From NCBI GenBank assembly GCA_018646675.1, contig JABGUH010000024.1:1-64000 (forward strand): a stretch of DNA of 64,000 nt. Direction: 5' to 3'. Shown here in pieces: positions 1-8,647 of this stretch (position 1 is its first letter; each line of letters starts with the position of its first letter). Origin of the DNA: Bdellovibrionales bacterium. Lineage in GTDB: Bacteria; Bdellovibrionota; Bacteriovoracia; Bacteriovoracales; Bacteriovoracaceae. The position numbers were made by a program, and so were the translations under genes. Below the pieces are notes generated by a model. That model did not search any database. It saw nothing but the letters and a program-made list of their open reading frames with translations, and was not told where the DNA came from.

Positions 1-153
1 TAAGCTTCTTGTTGGGCATAAGAGTCTCCTAGTTAAAACTGTTTTGTCGTTATTACAATTCTAACCGGTTGATTTCTTATGCCCTTATTTTTTTTAGATT
101 GACGCGGTGAAAACACCATCAAGTGTGAACAGCCCTTTTTTGGTAACACAAGG
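1..153. other. Non-coding left edge of window
   Basis: No gene is visible here. The stretch holds a 10-bp inverted repeat, GGGCATAAGA at 14-23 and its complement at 75-84, and the 11-mer TTTTGGTAACA at 138-148. The same 11-mer recurs at 18400-18410 beside the integrase gene, so it may be an integrase arm site or simply chance. No tRNA gene is seen here, so the left end of the island is probably further left. Confidence 0.35.
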
Positions 154-798
154 TTAACTTAGATTATTTGTCTCTCTACCGTCAGGCTTAGATACTGGTG
201 TTGGCAGCCCATTAATTATTTTCACCGAGTAGGCTGGATAATCTCCACTTTCAATACTCGCTACAAACTCTTCCCTTGAGAGCATGATGTTTTTGATTAA
301 GTCAAAAAAGACTTCATTACGCCCTTTTTCACCTTCTTTTAAAACAATAACAGGCTTGCTTTTATTTAAAGAGTTAGAAGTTTTGCCTTCGTATTTTCGA
401 TTATCTTTAGGCTCAACGATTAACTCACCGTTTCTTAAAGCCTCATGAATTTTTTTAAGAAGCTCTTTCCTATTTTTAACCTTTTGCCCATATTTTCGAC
501 CTATACTATTATTCCAAAGATCCATATTAAGTGATCCGGGATTTTTAGAGTCTGAATACCAAGACAAAGGAGAATATTCATTAATTCGACCAAAAATATC
601 TGCGGCTTCTTCATTGTAAACTTGGGTGAATACTCCACTCACATAGGCATGTCTGAAGGCATCTACATCATTATCTGTAAGCCCTAAAGCTTTAGGATCA
701 ACCTTCCCCTCGGAATCTTTTGTGAGGCTCCTTATATTTTTATCAAAGTACTGATAGGCTTCGTCTCTAGCTTCTATCATCAGCAAATCAGGTCTCAT
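154..798 (-). CDS. DUF6973-like protein, candidate toxin/effector
   Basis: A 214-aa protein without a signal peptide or membrane segment. Residues about 45-105 contain DAFRHAYVSG, then an acidic N-E pair, then NMDLWNNSIGRKYG. I recognise this spacing (DAFRHA, then MDLxNNxxGR) as the DUF6973-type domain found in predicted polymorphic toxins and phage or secretion effectors. Its biochemical activity is not known to me. The start codon overlaps the stop of the upstream membrane-protein gene by four bases (ATGA), so the two are translationally coupled. The order (small membrane protein, then candidate toxin) fits an immunity-toxin or delivery pair. The toxin role is inferred from family and context; the motif is seen directly. 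Confidence 0.6.
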   Translation of the reverse strand: MRPDLLMIEARDEAYQYFDKNIRSLTKDSEGKVDPKALGLTDNDVDAFRHAYVSGVFTQVYNEEAADIFGRINEYSPLSWYSDSKNPGSLNMDLWNNSIGRKYGQKVKNRKELLKKIHEALRNGELIVEPKDNRKYEGKTSNSLNKSKPVIVLKEGEKGRNEVFFDLIKNIMLSREEFVASIESGDYPAYSVKIINGLPTPVSKPDGRETNNLS

Positions 799-1148
799 AC
801 AGATTTCCTGTTTATAAGATCATAGACCAGCCATAAATGAAAAATGAGAAGTATTGAAGCGAGGGTCCAACCGAAAGGGGATGCAATAAAAACTCCTAAT
901 CCTGAAATAAGTATAAGAAGCGCTATAAGATATCTGAACTTCACTCTCACAATTGTGAATGAGGATACCCAAAGTGCCGCGTTTAGAATTAGAGAATTTC
1001 CAATTCCTCTTGGGATTGAAATATGAAGTGGCCTGGGCTCGCCTACATGATGAAGCGTAACAACACATAGAACTGTTATAATGAGGGCCATTGCTCTCAA
1101 AAACCAATTTTTATGCTCTTCATTTTTTAGATCAATCGATAAAATCAT
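795..1148 (-). CDS. Small multi-pass membrane protein, partner of the DUF6973-like gene
   Basis: A 117-aa protein, mostly hydrophobic, with about three to four predicted membrane segments: residues about 17-33, 50-66, 70-90 and 92-112. The N-terminus is charged and the C-terminus short and polar. I do not recognise a family. It is encoded directly before the DUF6973-like gene with an ATGA overlap, so it is likely made in fixed proportion to that protein. Possible roles are an inner-membrane immunity protein, a holin-like export helper or an anchor. Nothing in the sequence decides between these. Confidence 0.55.
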   Translation of the reverse strand: MILSIDLKNEEHKNWFLRAMALIITVLCVVTLHHVGEPRPLHISIPRGIGNSLILNAALWVSSFTIVRVKFRYLIALLILISGLGVFIASPFGWTLASILLIFHLWLVYDLINRKSV

Positions 1149-1217
1149 TTCGTTCCCTTTCCAGCCCTGTTAAAACTATTATAATTCAAGCAGCTTGTCA
1201 TAAAATAAAAAATCAAA

Positions 1218-3665
1218 TTACAGCTTATTAAAATTTGAGAACATATCTCTCTGGTAAAGAAGTTGATCAACCTTGCTGCCGGCAGTAGATTCAATTTTAT
1301 ATTCCATTTCCCTGTAGGCACTTAATCTTTTTTTTAACATTGAAATTGTGAGGCCCATTCCCGGATCAAGGTAGTCGTAGATGAAGACTTCTTTCTTTCC
1401 TTCGTAGGGGCGATGAATTCGGCCCACATACTGCTTCAGGCGCCCTTTAAAAGAGATTGGCATGGCAAGGATGAGTCTATCTAACATAGGGATATCTACG
1501 CCCTCACCGATAAGAGAGCCTGTGGAAAGAATATAAAATGGAGCGTGTTCTCTGACACAGTCATCAATTTGGTCAAAAGCTTCTTTTCTTGCTTTTTTCC
1601 CCATATCTCCGACAAGAAGTATCTCTTTAGCTTTTTGTTTAACAGATGGAGATATGCTTTGGGAAATTAGACTTAAGTGTTCTTTGCGGTCAGAAACCAA
1701 TAATGGACAAGCCCCTTCAGCAATACATGACTTCAAGTCAGTAGCTATCATCTCAAGCCTTTCAGGACTCTTTATAAGCTCGTTCCAAATCTCATGGATA
1801 GGTACTTGTTCACTATTCTCTTGAATTAGTTTAAACGTAGTTTCTTTGATAATAGCCTTTTTTATTAAATCCTTGGCGCCGTACTCCTCCATTTCATAAC
1901 GTATTGGGCCACATTGCATATGTAAAATTGCTTGAAGGCCATCTTTGCGAACAGGAGTCGCTGTTAATCCAAGAAAGTATTTTGCTGGAATTTTTTTAAG
2001 AACTTGCTCAAATGAAACCGCAGGAATGTGATGACACTCATCTATGATAATTTGACCATACTGTGATAGAAACTCAGGCGAATCTTCAAGTTTACCTAAT
2101 GTTTGTAACATGGCTACGTCAATTTTCCCTTTAGGCTTTTTCTTCGTACCACCGTAACTGCCAATTTCTTTTGGATCGACATCAAGAAACTCGCTTATGC
2201 GTTCTACCCATTGCTCCATTAGTGGTTTTCTGTGAACGAGGATAAGTGTTGGTAGTTTTCTTTTGGCAATCATGTAGCAACCCATAACTGTTTTTCCCAC
2301 ACCCGGCGGAGCAACCAAGACTCCAAAGTCATGTTTAGCCATTTCTTTGACTGCTTTTTTCTGATCTTTTCTAAGTTCTCCAATAAATTTAATTCGTTTG
2401 CGTTTAAACTTGGGTCTTTGGTCATAGATTGTGATTTCTGCACCGATTTCTTCAGCAAGCTCATTACAAAAATCTAAGTTTCCACGAGGTAAAATAAGCT
2501 TATCTCCTTCCATATCTCCACTAAAAATATAACGTGGGGTTTTCCAAGTAGAGAATCTCATTCGTTGAAGTTTAAAAAATTCTGGATTTGCAAAAGTCGC
2601 TGATCGTTTTAATGATGAGAATACCTTTGATGGTAAATTTTTAGTTTCAATGTAGAGCTGGTCTTTAAGCTCTATTTCAATGGTATCGTCAAAGCTATCT
2701 TCTTTTGTTTTTCTAACGATAATATCCATAACAGCTTCGGCACAGGATAATTCAAAGTCATCATGTTCCATCTTTAGAATCGTAGATTGTGGGAGATTTC
2801 TTGCTAATATAAAGTCAACATCATCACAAGAGAGCCTTTTAACATTCGTTAGAAACTCCCACTGATCTTCAATTGGTTCAAATGAATCATTTATGAATAG
2901 ACTGTTTCCACTATTGCGAGCGATTCTCTGTAACGGGAGGGCAATAAGATTTCCAAAGCCACCTTTCGGGATTACGTCTTGATTTGGAAAGAATCGGTCA
3001 TAACTTGCCAGTGACAGAGACGGTCTTTGTAGGGATGATAAACTTAAAATTAATGATCCCAATTGCCTTGCTTGATGAGCTGGTATCTCTCCTGAAAAGA
3101 AAATCCAAGCATGTGCACCATTTCCTGAGCGCGATATCTCAATCGCAGTCTCTACACCAATTGTTTTGGCAGCTTCCTTAAAGGCCATAACATCTTTCTG
3201 CCATGATGATTTATCAAAGTCTGCTGCTAAAAAAATACATTTATTATTTCTTCTAATGGCATATGTGCCAATAATTTCTCTTCCCTGAAGATGATTTGTG
3301 GCCACTCCTTCATTTAATGGTGCAAAAGCTTGATTGGGACAATCTCCACACTTAATTTTAGGTTTTTTACAGACCTGTGGCACCCAGTCATTCATGCAGA
3401 CAGGCGAATATCCTTTTTTACCTGTCTTAGGGCTTTCCCAGTAATGCGGGTAAATGTCTTCACGGCAACGAAACAATCTAAGAAAAATGTCAACACGGCC
3501 TTCCTTTGAGTTTGGAAAAACATTGTCTAAGGGCAAACCAAGTATTCTTTCAGGCTTGTGGAGTACTTGGAGAGATTTTAGCTCCTTTAAAAGGTCTTTT
3601 CGTCTTTCGTTTAGACTGGCTAATTCTTCTTGAATTTCATTAACTCGGTTATCCATCAAATTCAC
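1218..3665 (-). CDS. TOTE-type primase (AEP)-helicase fusion
   Basis: An 815-aa protein with a short N-terminal coiled coil (1-35). Next come a Cys cluster (C90, C99, C106, C109) and an archaeo-eukaryotic primase-like domain at about 40-290. That domain shows the acidic pair D149/D151 (AADFDKS), SGNGAHAWIFF (H185) and GFGNLIALPL. A superfamily 2 helicase fills the C-terminal half: Walker A PPGVGKT 453-459, DECH 542-545, TAT 568-570 and motif VI QYVGRIHR 745-752. This Cys-AEP-DEAH architecture is the one named TOTE conflict system primase-helicase, proposed to act in defence or in element maintenance. No separate nuclease partner is visible next to it. It is transcribed leftward, away from the restriction operon. 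Confidence 0.75.
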   Translation of the reverse strand: MNLMDNRVNEIQEELASLNERRKDLLKELKSLQVLHKPERILGLPLDNVFPNSKEGRVDIFLRLFRCREDIYPHYWESPKTGKKGYSPVCMNDWVPQVCKKPKIKCGDCPNQAFAPLNEGVATNHLQGREIIGTYAIRRNNKCIFLAADFDKSSWQKDVMAFKEAAKTIGVETAIEISRSGNGAHAWIFFSGEIPAHQARQLGSLILSLSSLQRPSLSLASYDRFFPNQDVIPKGGFGNLIALPLQRIARNSGNSLFINDSFEPIEDQWEFLTNVKRLSCDDVDFILARNLPQSTILKMEHDDFELSCAEAVMDIIVRKTKEDSFDDTIEIELKDQLYIETKNLPSKVFSSLKRSATFANPEFFKLQRMRFSTWKTPRYIFSGDMEGDKLILPRGNLDFCNELAEEIGAEITIYDQRPKFKRKRIKFIGELRKDQKKAVKEMAKHDFGVLVAPPGVGKTVMGCYMIAKRKLPTLILVHRKPLMEQWVERISEFLDVDPKEIGSYGGTKKKPKGKIDVAMLQTLGKLEDSPEFLSQYGQIIIDECHHIPAVSFEQVLKKIPAKYFLGLTATPVRKDGLQAILHMQCGPIRYEMEEYGAKDLIKKAIIKETTFKLIQENSEQVPIHEIWNELIKSPERLEMIATDLKSCIAEGACPLLVSDRKEHLSLISQSISPSVKQKAKEILLVGDMGKKARKEAFDQIDDCVREHAPFYILSTGSLIGEGVDIPMLDRLILAMPISFKGRLKQYVGRIHRPYEGKKEVFIYDYLDPGMGLTISMLKKRLSAYREMEYKIESTAGSKVDQLLYQRDMFSNFNKL

Positions 3666-3712
3666 TTCTCAAATTTTTATTATTTATTAACTAATGGCAC
3701 AAAATTAACGAA

Positions 3713-3741
3713 TTGACACGATGATTCTGTTTCATTGTCAT
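3713..3741 (+). promoter_or_regulatory. Candidate sigma-70 promoter for the DUF2958-like gene
   Basis: TTGACA at 3713-3718, a 17-bp spacer and TGTCAT at 3736-3741 (4 of 6 to TATAAT). An 8-bp inverted repeat (CAAAGTCC 3743-3750, GGACTTTG 3805-3812) lies just downstream, between promoter and gene, and could be an operator or a leader hairpin. Confidence 0.4.
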
Positions 3742-3829
3742 TCAAAGTCCGAAAGAAAACAATCAGTTAAAAGACTCGAACTTGTCATCGTACTTGCATT
3801 GATTGGACTTTGGTAAATTAGGAGGCCTA

Positions 3830-4135
3830 ATGAATTTGATTACAAGAAAAATAGAAGACAATGTTCCGAAACTTTATGAAACAGAAAAAATAAAACTTGA
3901 AAAGAAAGTAGCAAAAATCAAACTTGATCATAACAAGAGAGACAAATCTTGGTACATAGTTGAAGCTGAAAAGCTTGATAATGATTTCGTATTCTGGGGA
4001 TTGATTAGAGAAGAAGATAAAGTAGCCATAGACTTTTTTAGTTTGAATGATTTGGCTTCTATGGCCTTAGATGAATGTTTAGCAGTAACTGAAGACATGA
4101 CCTTTAGCCCAACTCAATTATCATTAATTATGTAA
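3830..4135 (+). CDS. DUF2958-like small protein
   Basis: A 101-aa protein. The start is the ATG at 3830 because AGGAGG lies at 3820-3825; an upstream in-frame TTG at 3803 lacks this. It begins with a VPKLYETEKI-type segment, has a central SWYIVEAEKL strand, then FVFWGLI and IDFFSLNDL. I recognise this order (LYxTE, WYxxE, FFGxV, YFSLxEL) as DUF2958, a small protein common on plasmids and integrative elements. Its function is unknown. It stands alone, with its own promoter before it and the restriction-operon promoter after it. Confidence 0.5.
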   Translation: MNLITRKIEDNVPKLYETEKIKLEKKVAKIKLDHNKRDKSWYIVEAEKLDNDFVFWGLIREEDKVAIDFFSLNDLASMALDECLAVTEDMTFSPTQLSLIM

Positions 4136-4160
4136 TTATAGGTAGTTAAGAGTAATCCGG

Positions 4161-4183
4161 CTGCATCAATCGGATTGATGCAG
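4161..4183. promoter_or_regulatory. Operator 1: perfect 11-bp-arm palindrome upstream of the restriction promoter
   Basis: Two perfect 11-base arms (CTGCATCAATC and GATTGATGCAG) around a single central G, ending 8 bp before the -35 box. A diverged copy of the inner 19 bp lies at 4225-4243. The arrangement suggests a dimeric regulator; which protein binds is unknown. Confidence 0.6.
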
Positions 4184-4191
4184 AATAAGCA

Positions 4192-4220
4192 TTGACATGA
4201 ATACTGTTTTGTGTTAGAAT
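4192..4220 (+). promoter_or_regulatory. Sigma-70 promoter of the restriction-modification operon
   Basis: A near-ideal promoter: TTGACA at 4192-4197, exactly 17 bp, then TAGAAT at 4215-4220. Transcription should start near 4227, inside the second operator copy and about 35 bases before the first ATG. Confidence 0.7.
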
Positions 4221-4224
4221 AAAT

Positions 4225-4243
4225 GCATCAAAGCGATTAACGC
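4225..4243. promoter_or_regulatory. Operator 2: imperfect copy of the palindrome overlapping the transcription start
   Basis: GCATCAAAGCGATTAACGC matches the inner 19 bp of operator 1 at 14 of 19 positions. It overlaps the expected +1 site. Centre-to-centre distance to operator 1 is 62 bp, close to six helical turns, which suits cooperative binding or looping. Confidence 0.5.
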
Positions 4244-4260
4244 TAGTGGGTTTATTAAAT

Positions 4261-4833
4261 ATGAAACTGAGAGAAATAATAGATATAAAAGCAGGCTACT
4301 CTATTCGAGGTCGAATAGAGCAGGTCAAGAAAGATGAAGGAGACCTGAAGCTCCTTCAAATGAAAAATGTTGATTCCCTAGAAGGCATTGATTACGAAGG
4401 CCTTATTTCAATTAAATTTCAAGGTAAGAAAGAGCCTGACTACCTTACAAAAGGTGATGTTCTTTTTGTTGGTAGAGGCTCCAAGTTCTTTTCAGTTTGT
4501 ATCGAAAAGGCTTTAGAAAATATTGCGGCTGCCCCACAGTTCTTAATTCTTAGAACAAAAAATGAATCAGTAATTCCCGAATATGTTTCTTGGTACATAA
4601 ATCACAAAAGAGCACAAGCCTACTTCAGAAGAGAGGCTGCAGGAACCGCTGTAACTCATGTCTCCAAGGCATCCCTGGAGGAGTTGGTTATAGAGGTTCC
4701 TTCAATCGAAGAGCAAAAGCGTATCGTTAAAATTAACAACTTAATTATAGAAGAGAAAAAAATAACACAAACTCTTCTTTTAAAAAGAAGCCAACTTGTT
4801 GAGCAAATTCTCGACAACAAAATAGAGGACTAA
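4261..4833 (+). CDS. Half-length HsdS-like specificity protein (single target recognition domain)
   Basis: About 190 aa, half the size of a normal type I specificity subunit. One target-recognition domain spans about 1-150. It opens with KLREIIDIKAGYSIRGRIEQ and later has TAVTHVSKASLEELVIEVP. A conserved EEQKRIVKINNLIIEEKKI helix follows. The second half found in standard HsdS is absent. The ATG at 4261 aligns with family N-termini; a GTG at 4246 is an alternative and neither has a good ribosome site. It is the first gene after the operon promoter, 4 bp before rhuM. A full two-domain HsdS lies downstream, so this may be an alternative S subunit (working as a dimer), a regulator or a relic. 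Confidence 0.75.
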   Translation: MKLREIIDIKAGYSIRGRIEQVKKDEGDLKLLQMKNVDSLEGIDYEGLISIKFQGKKEPDYLTKGDVLFVGRGSKFFSVCIEKALENIAAAPQFLILRTKNESVIPEYVSWYINHKRAQAYFRREAAGTAVTHVSKASLEELVIEVPSIEEQKRIVKINNLIIEEKKITQTLLLKRSQLVEQILDNKIED

Positions 4834-4837
4834 GCAA

Positions 4838-5851
4838 ATGAGTGAAGAGAACAATAATTCAGGCATCATTATCTACAACCTTGAAGATGGAAAAACGAAG
4901 ATAAATGTTAAACTTGAAAACAACACTGTCTGGCTTTCACAGGCAATGCTTGCCGACCTGTATCAAACAAGCTCTCAGAATATCACCATGCACATTAAAT
5001 CTATTTATGAGGATGGTGAGTTAGAGGAAATTTCAACTTGTAAGGATTACTTACAAGTTCGACACGAGGCCAAAAGAGAGGTTGAGAGGCAGGTAAAGCA
5101 CTATAATCTCGAAATGATCATTGCGATCGGGTATAGGGTTCGTTCTCATAGAGGAGTTCATTTTCGGAAGTGGGCCACTGAGAGGCTTAACGAATATCTA
5201 GTGAAAGGTTTCACTATGGATGATGAACGTCTTAAGCAAGGGCAAAACTTAGGAGACGATTTCTTTGATGAATTACTTGAACGCATTAGAGATATACGGG
5301 CTTCTGAGAAAAGATTTTATAAAAAGATCACAGATATTTATTCACTTTCAGCAGACTATGATTCAAGTGCAGAAATTTCTCAAGATTTTTTTGCGACTGT
5401 GCAAAATAAGCTTCACTGGGCAAGTCATGGCCATACAGCAGCAGAGCTTATAAGTGTTAGAGCTGACGCTGACAAAGAAAACATGGGTCTTACTTCTTGG
5501 AAAGGCGAACGTGTTCGTAAGATTGATGTTGTTGTTGCTAAAAACTACCTGTCTGAAGATGAAATCAAAACTCTTAATAGAATTGTAACTATGTATCTTG
5601 ATTATGCGGAAGATCAGGCATCAAGACAGCTACCTGTATATATGAAAGATTGGAAAGAGAAACTTGATGCATTTTTACAATTTAATGACAGAGAAGTTTT
5701 AGATAATGCAGGAAAGGTCAGTGCCAAGGTTGCTAAGGAATTAGCTTTAAATGAATACGACAAATACAATCAAAAACTTATTGAACAGGCAAATGTTCAA
5801 GATGAAGAAGAGTTTGAAAAGTTAAGCAAAAAGATTGAGGAGAAAAAATAA
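4838..5851 (+). CDS. rhuM: RhuM-family protein
   Basis: A 337-aa protein with the features of the virulence RhuM family. An N-terminal region holds TVWLSQAMLADLYQTSSQNI (helix-turn-helix-like). HYNLEMIIAIGYRVRSHRG, FRKWATERLNEYLVKGFTMD and a long charged C-terminal coiled coil follow. The molecular function is unknown. RhuM genes are often found inside restriction-modification operons and pathogenicity islands. Here the stop codon overlaps the hsdM start by one base (TAATG), so it is part of the same translational unit. The HTH-like N-terminus makes it one candidate for the operator-binding protein, but this is only inference. Confidence 0.75.
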   Translation: MSEENNNSGIIIYNLEDGKTKINVKLENNTVWLSQAMLADLYQTSSQNITMHIKSIYEDGELEEISTCKDYLQVRHEAKREVERQVKHYNLEMIIAIGYRVRSHRGVHFRKWATERLNEYLVKGFTMDDERLKQGQNLGDDFFDELLERIRDIRASEKRFYKKITDIYSLSADYDSSAEISQDFFATVQNKLHWASHGHTAAELISVRADADKENMGLTSWKGERVRKIDVVVAKNYLSEDEIKTLNRIVTMYLDYAEDQASRQLPVYMKDWKEKLDAFLQFNDREVLDNAGKVSAKVAKELALNEYDKYNQKLIEQANVQDEEEFEKLSKKIEEKK

Positions 5852-7362
5852 TGACTACTAAAATAAATCAAGGTGAAATTAATGCAATACTCTGGAAAGC
5901 TTGCGACACATTTAGAGGTGTCGTCGATGCTTCTCAATATAAAGATTATATTCTCGTTATGCTTTTCGTTAAGTACATCTCTGATGTTTGGAAAGAAAAG
6001 TACGAAGAGTTAGAAGAACAATACAAAGGCGATGAAGAAAGAATAAGAAGAAGGCTTGAGAGGGAAAGGTTTGTCTTACCAAAAGAGTGTTCCTTTGATG
6101 ATCTTTACGATCAAAGAAATGAAAGCAATATTGGTGAGCTAATAAATATAGCATTAGAGAAAATTGAAGCTTCAAACAAAAAGAAGCTTGAAGGTATTTT
6201 TAGAAACATTGATTTTAACTCTGAAGCGAATCTTGGACAAACAAAAGATAGGAACGCACGCCTTAAACACTTATTAGAAGACTTCAATGACAAGAGACTT
6301 GATCTAAGGCCTAGTAAAGTTGGGAATCTCGATATTATTGGCAATGCTTATGAGTACCTAATTGCTAAGTTTGCAGCAGGGGCTGGAAAGAAAGCCGGTG
6401 AATTTTTTACACCACCCCAAGTATCAGAATTAATAGCCGAATTGGTTGAACCTAAAGCTGGAGAGAGAATTTGTGACCCTGCTTGTGGTTCAGCATCTCT
6501 TTTAATGAAGTGTGCTTATCAAATTATCAGAAATGAAGATTCAAAAGACTTTTCTCTCTATGGACAAGAAATTACAGGCTCTACTTGGGCCTTAGCAAAA
6601 ATGAATATGTTTTTGCATGGTATGGATAATGCTCGTATCGAATGGGGAGATACAATAAGAAGCCCTAAGCTAATTGAGGATGATATAACAATGAAGTTTG
6701 AAGTTGTCGTTGCTAACCCTCCTTTCTCTCTTGATAAATGGGGATATGAAGAAGCTGGTGCTGATGCATATAATAGGTTTCACAGAGGCTTGCCCCCAAA
6801 AACTAAGGGCGACTACGCATTTATTTCCCATATGGTTGAAACAATAACAGAGGATTCTGGCCGTGTTGGTGTTGTTGTTCCTCATGGTGTTCTATTTAGA
6901 GGATCAAGTGAAGGCAAAATTAGAAAGCAGCTTATAGATGACAATTTACTAGATGCTGTTATTGGTCTTCCATCGAACCTTTTTTATGGGACAGGTATTC
7001 CAGCCGCAATTCTTATTTTTAAGAAGAATAAGTCCGATGATAAAACTCTTTTCATTGATGCTAGTCGTGAGTTTTTAGATGGGAAAAATCAAGACTTCCT
7101 TAGAGATCAAGATATTAAAAAGATTATTGATGTTTATAAAGCAAGAGATTGTGTTGATAAGTATGCGCACTTGGCAACCATAGAAGAAATTCAAGAGAAT
7201 GACTATAACCTAAACATACCCCGCTATGTTGATACCTTTGAAGAAGAGGAAGAAATAGACATCAATGCTGTTCAAAAAGAAATTAAAGATTTGGAAAATG
7301 ATTTAGCTAGAGTTCAAAAAGAGATGGCTGGATATCTTCAGGAGCTTGGTTATGAGGCCTGA
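5851..7362 (+). CDS. hsdM: Type I restriction-modification DNA methyltransferase subunit HsdM
   Basis: A 503-aa N6-adenine methyltransferase subunit. The helical HsdM N-terminal domain spans about 8-150, followed by GKKAGEFFTPPQVSELI. The AdoMet motif I is DPACGSASLL (209-218; most relatives have GSGS, so an Ala replaces the third Gly). The catalytic NPPF motif is at 289-292. The C-terminus (about 460-500) is coiled coil for binding HsdS. Together with HsdS it methylates the host target sequence; HsdR then cuts unmodified DNA. It overlaps rhuM by one base and hsdS by 11 bases. Confidence 0.95.
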   Translation: MTTKINQGEINAILWKACDTFRGVVDASQYKDYILVMLFVKYISDVWKEKYEELEEQYKGDEERIRRRLERERFVLPKECSFDDLYDQRNESNIGELINIALEKIEASNKKKLEGIFRNIDFNSEANLGQTKDRNARLKHLLEDFNDKRLDLRPSKVGNLDIIGNAYEYLIAKFAAGAGKKAGEFFTPPQVSELIAELVEPKAGERICDPACGSASLLMKCAYQIIRNEDSKDFSLYGQEITGSTWALAKMNMFLHGMDNARIEWGDTIRSPKLIEDDITMKFEVVVANPPFSLDKWGYEEAGADAYNRFHRGLPPKTKGDYAFISHMVETITEDSGRVGVVVPHGVLFRGSSEGKIRKQLIDDNLLDAVIGLPSNLFYGTGIPAAILIFKKNKSDDKTLFIDASREFLDGKNQDFLRDQDIKKIIDVYKARDCVDKYAHLATIEEIQENDYNLNIPRYVDTFEEEEEIDINAVQKEIKDLENDLARVQKEMAGYLQELGYEA

Positions 7363-8638
7363 TAAAATTGATCTTCCAAAAGGTTGGGAATTAAGCTTAC
7401 TTGATAAAGTTTGCAATAGAGGCAGTGGGCATACTCCAAATAAAAAAACTCCGAGTTATTGGAATGGTGGAATTAAATGGATATCTCTTTCTGACTCAAA
7501 TAAGTTAGATAATGTTTATATTCATAATACTGACAAAGAAATATCTCAACTTGGCATAAATAATTCGTCAGCAGTATTGCATAAAAAAGGAACAGTTCTT
7601 CTATCTCGAGATGCTGGTGTTGGTAAAAGTGCAATAATGGCTGAAAATATGGCTGTAAGTCAGCACTTTATCGCATGGGAATGTTCTGAAAAAGGTATTT
7701 TGGATAACATGTACCTTTATTACTGGCTTCAAATGTTAAAACAAGAATTTGAAAGGATAGCAGTTGGCTCAACGATTAAAACGATAGGCTTGCCTTATTT
7801 TAAAAAACTCAGGTTGCCTCACCCCTCCTTACCAGAACAAATAAAGATTTCTAGCATTATCAATACTTGGGACAAAGCAATTGAAAAAATAGAACGTTTA
7901 TTAGACTTCAAAAAGAAGCGAAAGAAAGAATTAATGCAAAAACTCTTAACAGGAAAAGTTCGCTTGGAACAATTCTCAACAAAAAAATACTCTAAAGAAC
8001 CAATTAGAGGAACAGGGAAAATACCTTCCGACTGGAAGGTTTTGCATTTACATGGATGCACAGAAATACTTATGAGTAATGTTGATAAAAAAACGGTAGC
8101 TGGAGAGAGGCCAGTCAGACTTTGTAATTATATGGATATATATAATAATGACATTGTTACGCCAGAAATGGATTTCATGAAGGCTACTGCAAAAGATGCG
8201 GCAATCAAAAAGTTTCATCTTATTGATGATGATGTAATTATTACGAAGGATTCAGAAAAACCAGACGACATCGCAATACCTGCATATATAAAAGGTACTT
8301 TTAAGAATGTTCTCTGTGGTTATCACTTAGCTATATTAAGAACTCAGAAAAACGTTTTACTAGGTTCTTATTTACACCTCGTTTTGCATTTAAAATCTTA
8401 TCAGCATTACTTCTTTTCTCTGGCCAATGGGGCTACTCGTTTTGGATTAGGACTTGAGTCTATAAAAAAGGCAGTAATATTTTTTCCATCTCTACAAGAG
8501 CAAGAGAAGATATCAGAGTTTCTCTTTAGTATGCAAAGAGAAATTGAACTATTAGAGGAAGAAATCGATGTATTGAAAAAGCAAAAGAAAGGTCTTATGC
8601 AACAGCTTCTTAGTGGTAAGAAAAGAGTCAAAATCTAA
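7352..8638 (+). CDS. hsdS: Type I restriction-modification specificity subunit HsdS
   Basis: A 428-aa full-length specificity subunit with the usual duplicated layout. TRD1 spans about 10-160, a conserved helix 161-205 (LPEQIKISSIINTWDKAIEK), TRD2 about 225-385 (IPSDWKV start) and a second helix 386-428 (QEQEKISEFLFSMQREIELL). The two TRDs read the two halves of a bipartite target; the helices set the spacer and bind HsdM. I chose the ATG at 7352 because AGGAG lies at 7340-7344; an upstream in-frame TTG at 7346 is less likely. It overlaps the hsdM end by 11 bases. Confidence 0.93.
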   Translation: MRPDKIDLPKGWELSLLDKVCNRGSGHTPNKKTPSYWNGGIKWISLSDSNKLDNVYIHNTDKEISQLGINNSSAVLHKKGTVLLSRDAGVGKSAIMAENMAVSQHFIAWECSEKGILDNMYLYYWLQMLKQEFERIAVGSTIKTIGLPYFKKLRLPHPSLPEQIKISSIINTWDKAIEKIERLLDFKKKRKKELMQKLLTGKVRLEQFSTKKYSKEPIRGTGKIPSDWKVLHLHGCTEILMSNVDKKTVAGERPVRLCNYMDIYNNDIVTPEMDFMKATAKDAAIKKFHLIDDDVIITKDSEKPDDIAIPAYIKGTFKNVLCGYHLAILRTQKNVLLGSYLHLVLHLKSYQHYFFSLANGATRFGLGLESIKKAVIFFPSLQEQEKISEFLFSMQREIELLEEEIDVLKKQKKGLMQQLLSGKKRVKI

Positions 8639-8647
8639 AAGGGAAAT

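Noticed and set aside
844-1026. 60-codon plus-strand frame over the small membrane protein gene
   Set aside because: It is antisense to a coupled gene, with no ribosome site and no recognisable features.
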